In this document: positions 54,932-64,000 of the stretch, piece after piece
How positions within the stretch are numbered: position 1 is the stretch's first letter
How the letters are laid out: each line of letters starts with the position of its first letter
Assembly: GCA_030267565.1 (NCBI GenBank)
Contig: BRXU01000020.1
Span: forward strand, 1,753,501-1,817,500
From: Pleodorina starrii
Lineage: Eukaryota > Chlorophyta > Chlorophyceae > Chlamydomonadales > Volvocaceae
Direction: 5' to 3'
DNA: 64,000 bases
Translations under genes and position numbers: made by a program
Notes under the pieces: model-generated
What the model was told of the DNA's origin: nothing
Database searches by the model: none
The model's input: the letters and a program-made list of their open reading frames with translations, nothing else

Positions 54932-55846
54932 ACCAACCTTTGGAACTGCAAACGCGTATCGGGAGCCTGTCATCTGTATGTGCCCTATCGTCCCTGTCCA
55001 TACGTCATGTCGTGCGCGTGGCTCCTTCCCGGGTACATTCAACACGGGTTTTCGGTATTAACTGAAGGGTGATACTAAGGGTTAGTAACCCTAGTACACC
55101 TGGTGTTTCTCAACGCCATCCTGACTTGAATGACTGTAGAATCTTTTGCGTCGTCTAGTGACGTCGACGCGGGGAGAGCGGGCCTTACGGCCATCAGGCC
55201 GCATTGTCCTATCTTTGGGCCTGGGACGGGTGTTGAAATCTCACCCTGCTGTATGATGCTAATCTGAAGGCTTTCTGAGTGAAACGAAGAAAACCAAGGG
55301 TTTTCGTGTATTTGCCGAGAGCCTCATCGGCTCGTCGGTGGAGTTACGGCGGGTCCGTACCGCTGAGAGCGAAGTCGCGGCGAGTGCGACCGAAGGAGTA
55401 ATTTCGCGAGTTTATAAAGTCAGTACTGACAGGTTTCCGCTGCGTCGTCTGCCCATTACACCGCCCCGCGGCAGATAGCGCAGCCGGTAACCAGGCTCGC
55501 CTCCTGCCACGGAAGCAAGCACCCTCGTCTGCTCTGCGGGGAACGCCACTTCTTATCACAGGCACTCGAGTCCATCCCCGTCTTCAAGCGGAAAGGCAAC
55601 TACTCATGAAAACGTGGTAATTAGCGTCTCGGACAAAAGGTCATGTTGCAAAAGGTCCTTGTGAGATTGACGGTTTGCATGCGGTCGTACAGTGTTGCCG
55701 TACGCTCGTCCCAACGAACCCGCTCGGCCCACTGCGCGGCTTTTGGTGGAGTGAGGCGTCGTCATGGAGGGCATCACGCAGGGGTGCATGCATGGGTGTT
55801 GCGGCAGCATAAAGTGTACTGACGATATACACACAAACAACGAACC
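54932..55846. other. Spacer between H2B and the repeat array
   Basis: It contains an orphan histone-type stem-loop (55102-55117) and, just before it, a near-palindrome CTAAGGGTTAGTAACCCTAG (55074-55093). No further gene is recognised. Confidence 0.55.
55102..55117 (+). terminator. Orphan histone-type 3' stem-loop
   Basis: GGTGTTTCTCAACGCC differs from the six functional copies by one base, and a T-G wobble keeps the stem pairable. No histone ORF lies between it and the H2B stem-loop 170 bp upstream. Confidence 0.7.
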
Positions 55847-56547
55847 TGTCACGCCCGATTACCGTACTCGCTGGGTTTCACACACTCTGGATACCAGAAC
55901 TGAAGGTTGTGGTGTGAAGGTAGAAAGAGAAGGAGGAAAGTGAAGCAATGGCAGCAGATAGGAATATTCCGCCTGCAGCACCAAAGCTGGAATAACGGAA
56001 AGCCGCCGAAGGAACGCCATCAGGTAGCACCATCAGGCTGACGAACTCGCTGCTCCGTAGCCCAATTCATAGACCGGCCAGTAGTCTGACTACGAAATAT
56101 GTCAGGGTTCCGTTACAAACGAGCAGTGCTCCTCGGTACGCGATTTCCGGGTCTCATCGTTCCACGGGAGGCCTGGGCTACATTCGCCCAATGATCCTAA
56201 TTCCTCACATGATACTCACTGTCGCGAATCAGGCTACGACTAAGCGTCGAGCAGTCAATCGTGACACGAGACGCTGGGACAGCGTCGAAATGACCCTTAA
56301 GAACCAACAGATCATGACTGCCGTACCAGAAACCAACCACAGGTAAGCAAACCACCAGACTGCCAGGAGATCAACGCAATGGAAATATTCCAACCACAAA
56401 ACACATCTTCCAAACCAACCACATCTCAAATATGATACGCATCAGCGACCCACAGACCCATGCGACATTACACCGTAACCTCGCCTTCGACCTCAGACCA
56501 GCACGCCTGTCCCGCAAATCGAACGAATTCAGCAATCCGTCATGACA
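55847..56547. mobile_element. TGTCA-ended element, copy 1 (701 bp, internally deleted)
   Basis: It starts TGTCACGCCCGATTACC and ends AATCCGTCATGACA. The ends are imperfect inverted repeats (TGTCA-G-C-GATT). It keeps the first 55 bp of the left end, then jumps to the right-hand modules Y (55905-56093) and Z (56094-56547). Compared with copy 3 it lacks about 1.5 kb of interior. No transposase ORF is recognised. Confidence 0.75.
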
Positions 56548-56549
56548 GC

Positions 56550-58568
56550 TGTCACGCCCGATTACCGTACTCGCTGGGTTTCACACACTCTGGATACCAG
56601 AACTCCCCCCCCAGCCGACAGAAACGGCGGAAGGCGCCGTAAGGGCGGCTGACACACCAGAGCAAGGAAACTGCCCGACTAACGCTAACCTACTGCCAGT
56701 CACTAAGCAATAGCAACGCAACACCGACATTGGCAAAACGCCAGGCTCACGACAAAGCACGCCAGAAACAACTGCCCCAGACAAATCATGTCCCGCACAG
56801 CTCAACCAGACCAAGAAAAGGTACCTATCTAGAAAGGAAAACCCTGAAGCGCAGACCGGCAAAGCAGAAACAGAGCACCGCCAAGGCAACGAAGGAGACA
56901 AACTACACCCAGTGCACAGGCTCAACAGGCCTGCACCGGGCAAAAGAAAGGCTGCGGGCTGGACCTACTCACATGGCATGCAACAGGTGAACACGGCCGA
57001 CTGCTGGGATAGGCTAGCACTCCCTTGGGCCGCCCTCGCCAGCCAGGACACTCTTCCTGAGGCTCATGCACCAACCAACGGACGTAGCGGAACTCAGCGG
57101 CACACCATGAACGGAACACAGTCAATAGGCTCAGGACTAAGGACTTTTGAGCCATTGCATTCCGTAAACATTATCCAATCCAGGAACTCCTCGGCCCTGC
57201 ACGTGTGACTCTCGAAGTCGCTTGCACGGCAATCTGCATATCCCCTGGAAAACCCTGGCCCTGGTAAAACACTATTCAACAGAACATCCCTCAGAAATCC
57301 CCTGGAGAACCCTTGTCCAGCACGGCTGGCAGAAACGGTGCACTAGAATGACACGTCTGGGCAGTGAAACACGGCGCACCCGCGCGGCCGGAATAAAGCC
57401 ATTCCCGGGAAGCGCCACATACAAAAGAAAACCGCCCTATCAGAGGACCAGATGTCTGCGCCTGGAACGCCGCACTCGGGGGAAAACCCTGGCTAGCACG
57501 CCCCCCCTGGGTATCAAGGCCGTACACAAGGGGCCGCCGGTTGTCAAAGCTCTTCACGCTGCCGGCTTGCTAAAAGTCGAACCCGTCGGCTATCACGCAT
57601 TATGCTGTAAGGAGCCGGCACACATCGCAAGCTACTGACCGCCGCTTATCTGCGGGCACGGGCAGGCTCTCCGTTCGGCCCCCGTCCCTTGGCTCACCCT
57701 CGCGCTGGTGGCTCGGCACGCGCTGCTAAATCATGCCAAACAGGACCCCACCTGTGTAACCTCCTAATTAAGGCTATAATAACGCTGCCCGGTGACCTGC
57801 AACCTTCCCGCAAAGTAACTCGCAAGCGACGGACAACCCTATCGATGGCCGGCGGGTACACGACAAGGAGCCGGACGCGTTTCGCACTCATTAACCCACT
57901 AAAAGGCATCCAGATCATGCATCGGTCTTCACAAAGGGTACTTGATCTCCCTTCCAAACGCTCAGGTCTCGGCGGGCATCACGATGAACATCACAGGCCG
58001 GCACTCGATCATAATCGCCGGCATCTTCAAGGCATAATCATCAATTAATAGCTCCATCGCGTAATCACCAAGCGGTCTCGTAGCTCGATCCTGGCTGAAG
58101 CCAGGCATGGTCTCGAAATATGTCAGGGTTCCGTTACAAACGAGTAGTGGTCCGCGGTACGCGACTTCCGGGTCTCATCGTTCCACGGGAGGCCTGGGCT
58201 ACATTCGCCCAATGATCCTAATTCCTCACATGATACTCACTGTCGCGAATCAGGCTACGACTAAGCGTCGAGCAGTCAATCGTGACACGAGACGCTGGGA
58301 CAGCGTCGAAATGACCCTTAAGAACCAACAGATCATGACTGCCGTACCAGAAACCAACCACAGGTAAGCAAACCACCAGACTGCCAGGAGATCAACGCAA
58401 TGGAAATATTCCAACCATAAAACACATCTTCCAAACCAACCACATCTCAAGTATGATGCACATCAGCGACCCACAGACCCAGGCGACATTACACCGTAAC
58501 CTCGCCTTCGACCTCAGACCAGCGCGCCTGTCCCGCAAATCGAACGAATTCAGTAATCCGTCATGACA
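56550..58568. mobile_element. TGTCA-ended element, copy 2 (2019 bp, lacks module Y)
   Basis: Same ends as copies 1 and 3, joined to copy 1 by the dinucleotide GC. It carries the long interior (56604-58112) and module Z but not module Y. Short ORFs in it (up to 138 codons) are conserved between copies 2 and 3 only because the DNA is, and none has a recognisable domain. Confidence 0.75.
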
Positions 58569-58570
58569 GC

Positions 58571-60791
58571 TGTCACGCCCGATTACCGTACTCGCTGGGT
58601 TTCACACACTCTGGATACCAGAACTCCCCCCCCAGCCGACAGAATCGGCGGAAGGCGCCGTAAGGGCGGCTGACACACCAGAGCAAGGAACCTGCCTGAC
58701 TAACGCTAACCTGCTGCCTGTCACTTAGCAATAGCAACGCAACACCGACAATGGCAAAACGCCAGGCTCACGACAAAGCACGCCAGAAACAACTGCCCCA
58801 GACAAATCATGTCCCGCACAGCTCAACCAGACCGAGAAAAGGTACCTATCTAGAAAGGAAAACCCTGAAGCGCAGACCGGCAAAGCAGAAACAGAGCACC
58901 GCCAAGGCAACGAAGGAGACAAACTACACCCAGTGCACAGGCTCAACAGGCCTGCACCGGGCAAAAGAAAGGCTGCGGGCTGGACCTACTCACATGGCAT
59001 GCAACAGGTGAACACGGCCGACTGCTGGGATAGGCTAGCACTCCCTTGGGCCGCCCTCGCCAGCCAGGACTCTCTTCCTGAGGCTCATGCACCAACCGAC
59101 GGACGTAGCGAAACTCAGCGGCACACCGTGAACGGAACACAGTCAATAGGCTCAGGACTAAGGACTTTTGAGCCATTGCATTCCGTAAACATAATCCAAT
59201 CCAGGAACTCCTCGGCCCTGCACGTGTGACTCTCGAAGTCGCTTGCACGGCAATCTGCATATCCCCTGGAAAACCCTGGCCCTGGTAAAACACTATTCAA
59301 CAGAACATCCCTCGGTAATCCCCTGGAGAACCCTTGTCCAGCACGGCTGGCAGAAACGGTGCACTAGAATGACACGTCTGCATGGGGAGTGAAACACGGC
59401 GCACCTGCGCGGCCGGAATAAAGCCATTCCCGGAAAGCGCCACATACAAAAGAAGACCGCCCTATCAGAGGACCAGATGTCTGCGCCTGGAATGCCGCAC
59501 TCGGGGGAAAACCCTGGCTAGCACGCCCCCCCTGGGTATCAAGGCCGTACACAAGGGGCCGCCGGTTGTCAAAGCTCTTCACGCTGCCGGCTTGCTAAAA
59601 GTCAAACCCGTCGGCTATCACGCATTATGCCGTAAGGAGCCGGCACACATCGCAAGCTACTGACCGCCGCTTATCTGCGGGCACGGGCAGGCTCTCCGTT
59701 CGGCCCCCGTCCCTTGGCTCACCCTCGCGCTGGTGGCTCGGCACGCGCTGCTAAATCATGCCAAACTGGACCCCACCTGTGTAACCTCCTAATTAAGGCT
59801 ATAATAACGCTGCCCGGTGACCTGCAACCTTCCCGCAAAGTAACTCGCAAGCGACGGACAACCCTATCGATGGCCGGCGGGTACACGACAAGGAGCCGGA
59901 CGCGTTTCGCACTCATTAACCCACTAAAAGGCATCCAGATCATGCATCGGTCTTCACAAAGGGTACTTGATCTCCCTTCCAAACGCTCAGGTCTCGGCGG
60001 GCATCACGATGAACATCACAGGCCGGCACTCGATCATAATCGCCGGCATCTTCAAGGCATAATCATCAATTAATAGCTCCATCGCGTAATCACCAAGCGG
60101 TCTCGTAGCTCGATCCTGGCTGAAGCCAGGCATGGTCTCGTGTCAGAAGGTTGTGGTGTGAAGGTAGAAAGAGAAGGAGGAAAGTGAAGCAATGGCAGCA
60201 GATAGGAATATTCCGCCTGCAGCACCAAAGCTGGAATAACGGAAAGCCGCCGAAGGAACGCCATCAGGTAGCACCATCAGGCTGACGAACTCGCTGCTCC
60301 GTAGCCCAATTCATAGACCGGCCAGTAGTCTGACTACGAAATATGTCAGGGTTCCGTTACAAACGAGCAGTGCTCCTCGGTACGCGATTTCCGGGTCTCA
60401 TCGTTCCACGGGAGGCCTGGGCTACATTCGCCCAATGATCCTAATTCCTCACATGATACTCACTGTCGCGAATCAGGCTACGACTAAGCGTCGAGCAGTC
60501 AATCGTGACACGAGACGCTGGGACAGCGTCGAAATGACCCTTAAGAACCAACAGATCATGACTGCCGTACCAGAAACCAACCACAGGTAAGCAAACCACC
60601 AGACTGCCAGGAGATCAACGCAATGGAAATATTCCAACCACAAAACACATCTTCCAAACCAACCACATCTCAAATATGATACGCATCAGCGACCCACAGA
60701 CCCATGCGACATTACACCGTAACCTCGCCTTCGACCTCAGACCAGCACGCCTGTCCCGCAAATCGAACGAATTCAGCAATCCGTCATGACA
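58571..60791. mobile_element. TGTCA-ended element, copy 3 (2221 bp, most complete)
   Basis: It has left end, long interior, module Y (60147-60336) and module Z. It is nearly identical to copy 2 over the interior apart from scattered substitutions and a 4-bp indel (CATG near 59382). It is joined to copy 2 by GC. The base pairs AACC occur both just before copy 1 (55843-55846) and just after copy 3 (60792-60795), a possible 4-bp target duplication around the whole array. Confidence 0.75.
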
Positions 60792-61419
60792 AACCTGCTA
60801 TCCTGCACCACCCACTACTACGAGTACTAATCCGCTGTGCCGCGGCTGGTCAACATCACATTCGCTGAGATGCAGGCAATCGCATCGCACTGCTGTACAT
60901 GGCCGACACAACGTTGTACGGCAAACTGCCGAGCTGAAGACAACTACAGGAACCCAACATCCCCTTCAGGCTGTTATCGCCTCCTGCTGCGCCTGCCCCC
61001 TGTCAAACAGCACTTAACCATCAGGAATGGCAAGCAGCGGCCCTGCTGCCATCCATCATCCAGCTAACGTCGACCATGCGGCGAAAACAAAACAAAACTA
61101 TACAGCCTGTGCCTATGACGCACCGCAACCCGTAATTAATACGGGAACATCCTTGCTCCCAACATAGCCGCAGATATGTCTATCTGTCCAGAACGAAGCC
61201 AAGTTTTTATGGTGGAAATTAACGTTCTTGCAGCCGGCGCGGGTGGGTCCCATCGATCGGTGACAAGTGCATCCCCCACACTGCTTTCCGGCAGTTAAAC
61301 CTCTGCCCATCTGCGCCAGCCGTACAGATGTCGGCTGTCGTGCACACATGCAAACATCTGACGTGCTGCCGCTGGTGGTCCAAGGCGCCGTGGACATGCA
61401 GACCGCTTCCCGGCTGCAG
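60792..61419. other. Spacer between the array and the BTB remnant
   Basis: No gene recognised. The right part (61267-61419) may include 5' sequence of the BTB gene, but no exon could be fixed. Confidence 0.4.
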
Positions 61420-61813
61420 CTTCCTCACAGCCCGCATCCCCCTGGGCAGCATGGCGGAGGAACCCGCCGCCCGCGCCGCCATCCGGTTCGCTTACACGGG
61501 GGAGGTGCCGGCAGGCAGCAGCGTGCGGCAGGTGCTGGAGCTGCGGCGGCAGGGGGCCTACCTGCAGATCAGCGGCTGTGTCGCGGCGTGTGATGAAGTC
61601 CTCACGGCCAAGGTCAGCGGCAGCAGCGGGGCCACAGTAGCAAGCAGCAACAACCAAGCGGCAGATGGCAGCAACAGGCGTGCCGTTACTATCGAGGAGG
61701 CACCGCAGCAGCCGCCAGCCGTGCTGGAGCTCTTCGAGTCCGAGGCGCTGTGGCCCGGCCCGGCCCACAAGCGGAGCCCAGCTTTGGTGCTGTCCTGGAG
61801 GCCGGCAAGCTGA
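61420..61813 (+). pseudogene. BTB/POZ domain fragment
   Basis: The translation from about 61431 gives ARIPLGSMAEEPAARAAIRF, then AYTGEVPAGSSVRQVLELRR and GAYLQISGCVAACDEVL. This is the C-terminal half of a BTB domain (Y-TGE, AxYLQI, C-xxL pattern), as in BTB-BACK substrate adaptors of CUL3 ligases. It continues into a Ser/Ala linker and VLELFESEALWP, then stops at 61811. The BTB N-terminal half is not evident, and the following BACK domain is present only in rearranged form, so this is most likely a gene remnant. A first exon outside my resolution is possible. Confidence 0.6.
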
Positions 61814-61912
61814 AGGTCGGGCCGCCAGAGGGCGGGATGCACTGGGGCCGGGGGCTCGCCCTAAGCAACTTCAAGACCGCGGGCAGCTCCTCAGCAGCCA
61901 ACAGCATCCTTT

Positions 61913-62255
61913 GCTTCTCCCTCGCTGCAGCACTGGCGAAGTTTGCGACAGCAGTCGCCTCCAAGACACTCGCGCCCGAGAACCAGCCAGCGGGCGCCTC
62001 GGGGTCCTTCTCGTGGTCGGCTGCCAGCGCCGGGAGAATAAGGCAGAGGTACGGCCGACTGAGGTGCGCCAGCCGTACGGTACGGCACAGCCGCTGCCGG
62101 ACAGCAGGTTCGGTCTTATCACGGTTAATCCGCATCCATTCGGCCAGCATCAGCAGCACGCTGGCCTCGTCATCCGTTCCGAAGTCATCCGGACTCAATA
62201 GCGCCTCCAGGGCCACAGCGGGCAGCTCCAGCAGCTGCTCCTGGAGTGAGGGCAT
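61913..62255 (-). pseudogene. BACK-like domain, reversed copy (left arm of a palindrome)
   Basis: In-frame translation MPSLQEQLLELPAVALEALL, DDFGTDDEASVLLMLAEWMR, LCRTVRLAHLSRPYLCLILP, GASVLEATAVANFASAAARE has the helical pattern of a BACK domain (L-xxLLxSD-L-SE-VxxAxxxW, RL-LxxLS). It is coded on the strand opposite the BTB fragment. The ORF runs on to 61689 in unrelated frame. It is one arm of an inverted duplication with 62277-62617. Confidence 0.6.
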
Positions 62256-62276
62256 GCTCGTGGCGCACTTTCGATC

Positions 62277-62617
62277 TCACTCCAGGAGCAGCTGCTGGAG
62301 CTGCCCGCTGTGGCCCTGGAGGCGCTATTGGGTTCCGATGACTTCGGAACGGATGACGAGGCCAGCGTGCTGCTGATGCTGGCCGAATGGATGCGGATAA
62401 ACCGCGATAAGGCCGAACCTGCTGTCCGGCATGCAGCGGCTGTGCCGTACCGTACGGCTGGCGCACCTCAGTCGGCCGTACCTCTGCCTTATTCTCCCAG
62501 CGCTGGCAGCCGACCACGAGAAGGACCCCGAGGCGCCCGCTGGCTGGTTCTCGGGCGCGAGTGTCTTGGAGGCGACTGCTGTCGCAAACTTCGCCAGTGC
62601 TGCGGCGAGGGAGAAGC
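62277..62617 (+). pseudogene. BACK-like domain, forward copy (right arm), frameshifted
   Basis: About 95% identical to the left arm in reverse complement, with a 28-bp spacer. It has an extra ATGC at about 62430 (CCGGCATGCAGCGG against CCGGCAGCGG), which shifts the frame after RINRDKAEPAVR. The orientation matches the BTB fragment. It ends where the TGTCACGCC element begins. Confidence 0.65.
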
Positions 62618-62618
62618 T

Positions 62619-63172
62619 GTCACGCCAGCTAAGGTGCCGTCGACCAGCTGATGTGGCTAACTGGCAATCTGACGGAAGAGCACGCGCCTTCGGGAGACGA
62701 GCTACGCAGCTCTCTCCTAGGGCGACCTGGGCACGATGTCCTCCTCGGAGGACGGATTTACCGAAACGGATCACCGAAAGAACTTACAAAGACTGCGTCA
62801 CGCGGTCTGTCAATCGCGGATCTGTGACTGTATGCTACTTAGAGTCTTATCACTGCAAAGTGCGAGACACAGATAAGGTGTCTCGCACGGCCGCCGGACT
62901 ATAACAAGCCCGCGCAATGCACTTTTCGTACCTCCAGGGGAACCCGCACTGTATTGCTTCTTGCTCAGTCGGGGCCCCGTATAATGCCAACAAATAAATG
63001 TATTAACAACAAAGTGTCGACGACTCTGTCGTCGCACGGAAACGGTGCACGGAAGCTGATCCGAAGGGGCCACACCCAACGGCTCCTAACTAACCGACAA
63101 CGGTTCTTACTAATTAGGCAACTGTTCTCAGTATCTCCACGTTCTATGGCAATCACACGAGATGGCGTGACA
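62619..63172. mobile_element. 554-bp element with perfect 9-bp inverted ends
   Basis: It begins TGTCACGCC and ends GGCGTGACA, exact inverted repeats. GC flanks it on both sides (62617-62618 and 63173-63174). There is no coding capacity, so it resembles a miniature non-autonomous DNA transposon. The interior is unrelated to the 55.8-60.8 kb array, though the outer bases (TGTCACGCC) are the same. Confidence 0.7.
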
Positions 63173-63174
63173 GC

Positions 63175-63225
63175 TGTCACGCCAGCTAAGGTGCCGTCGA
63201 CCAGCTGATGTGGCTAACTGGCAAT
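63175..63225. mobile_element. Left-end fragment of a second copy of the same element
   Basis: 51 bases identical to 62619-62669 directly follow the GC linker, forming a 20-bp perfect palindrome GGCGTGACAGCTGTCACGCC at the junction (63164-63183). The copy then breaks into a C-run (CCCCCCCCAGC), similar to the C-run in copies 2 and 3 of the large array. Confidence 0.7.
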
Positions 63226-63321
63226 CCCCCCCCCAGCACGAAGCCGCCGGAAGAGTGCTGGCTGCCAGGCATGTGTCGTGGCACGGCAACAAATGCTCAG
63301 TTCAGACAAACGGGCTGCTCC

Positions 63322-64000
63322 TCAGAAGACGGGCATGGGTGCGACGGTGCGCTTAATGAACCCCTGGCGGCGCTTGCCGCTCGCAAGCAACACCAACCAG
63401 ATGCAGGTAGCGCACGGCACTATTATCAAACGCCCATCGGCCTGCCGGGCTCGGAGCCAGCGCAGGCGCGCCTCCCCGGCGCTCCACAGATACTCACGCG
63501 GAACACGCGCCACCGCCGCCTCGCGGGCGTGCGCTGCCGCCAACTCAAGCACTGAACCTACATCAGAGACCAAATTCTCTACCATCAATACTCCTACATC
63601 AACCCCGTTCTCGCGCGCGCGCGCCAGCTCTCCCGCGGTTAGGGTGGCTGGGCCGGCCCCCGTTGCGCCGCGGCGCAGGACGCAGCCCTGCTGTCGTACC
63701 CATCCCGCGGTCTGCTCGCTGAGTCCCACGGGCGCGAAGACACTGAGCGCGCTGCCGAGATCCAGCACCTCGGCGAGCGCTGCGCACTCGCTGGCGGTTG
63801 CCGCCAGCTGAGCATCGATGACTACGGGCGGCGCCTGCTGCACGGCCGACGCTGCCGCTGCGGGCTCCTGGGCGCCAGGCACGACGAGACGAGGCCGCAA
63901 GTCCTTGAGACTCACGAGCTCGGACGTCTTGTCGGGATACTCTATGGCAAAATGATGCACGTTGCGTATCTTACCGGCGTACATGACCACGCCCGCCTCC
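63322..64000 (-). CDS. Unrecognised ORF, 5' end outside the window
   Basis: At least 222 codons, open to the right edge. The visible start has YAGKIRNVHHFAIEYPDKTS then ELVSLKDLRPRLVV, a short basic/acidic segment that looks like a chromo- or Tudor-type beta-barrel of the kind found at the ends of retroelement proteins (inference). Then follow an Ala-rich linker, EVLDLGSALSVFAPVG, a GVLMVENLVSDVGSVLE stretch and a terminal RRQGFIKRTVAPMPVF. Codon use is gene-like. Given the repeat-rich setting it may belong to a transposable element. The function is unknown. Confidence 0.45.
   Translation of the reverse strand, partial: EAGVVMYAGKIRNVHHFAIEYPDKTSELVSLKDLRPRLVVPGAQEPAAAASAVQQAPPVVIDAQLAATASECAALAEVLDLGSALSVFAPVGLSEQTAGWVRQQGCVLRRGATGAGPATLTAGELARARENGVDVGVLMVENLVSDVGSVLELAAAHAREAAVARVPREYLWSAGEARLRWLRARQADGRLIIVPCATCIWLVLLASGKRRQGFIKRTVAPMPVF

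Noticed and set aside
57222..57638. 138-codon ORF (and 119-codon ORF at 57689-58048) inside the repeat array as element proteins
   Set aside because: They are conserved between copies only as DNA, the 138-codon frame is shortened in copy 3 by an indel, and no transposase or other domain is visible.
61267..61593. Alternative frame across the BTB fragment
   Set aside because: Its Gly/Arg/Ala-rich translation has no BTB pattern, whereas the frame used for the BTB call has several matching positions.

Overview
This is nuclear DNA from a green alga of the volvocine group (Chlamydomonas/Volvox-like). The evidence is GC-rich coding sequence, many short GT-AG introns packed with microsatellites and minisatellites, TGTAA-type polyadenylation motifs, and core histone genes in divergent H2A-H2B and H3-H4 pairs. 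Those histone genes end in a 3' stem-loop. The H3 protein has the one-residue-shorter K27 region and a single intron, as reported for volvocine algae. The species cannot be fixed from the sequence alone. All multi-exon gene models below were assembled by hand from splice motifs, reading-frame phase and protein family resemblance.

Layout. 0-2.7 kb: no gene recognised. 2.7-4.4 kb (+): a Mediator subunit 4-like gene with an intron carrying 11 copies of a 21-bp repeat. 6.9-17.9 kb (+): a 16-exon gamma-tubulin complex component 3 gene (1171 aa). 20.0-22.1 kb (-): an unrecognised, probably chloroplast-targeted protein with two membrane segments. 22.9-28.0 kb (-): a 9-exon RFT1 homologue (lipid-linked oligosaccharide pathway, 726 aa). 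29.2-32.9 kb: histones H4, H3, H2B, H2A. 34.6-38.1 kb (+): a secreted protein of unknown function with one splice junction that does not resolve. 40.8-44.2 kb (-): a fucosyltransferase-like secretory-pathway enzyme (417 aa) with an in-frame 15-bp coding minisatellite. 44.9-52.4 kb (+): the selenocysteine-specific elongation factor EFSec (13 exons, 585 aa). 53.7-54.9 kb: a second, inverted H2A-H2B pair. 55.8-60.8 kb: three head-to-tail copies of a repeat element. 61.4-62.6 kb: fragments of a BTB/BACK gene, including a large inverted duplication. 62.6-63.2 kb: a small element with perfect 9-bp inverted ends. 63.3-64.0 kb (-): an unrecognised ORF running off the window.

The genes are mostly unrelated housekeeping functions: transcription, microtubule nucleation, glycosylation, chromatin and selenoprotein translation. 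No pathway-level operon is expected or seen. The least-described material is the repeat biology. At least four short sequence families (called A-D here) recur in introns and spacers across 7-52 kb, often with A next to B or C. A separate group of elements with TGTCA...TGACA ends is joined head-to-tail with a 2-bp GC linker at 55.8-63.2 kb. A 346-bp near-palindrome sits inside a GCP3 intron.
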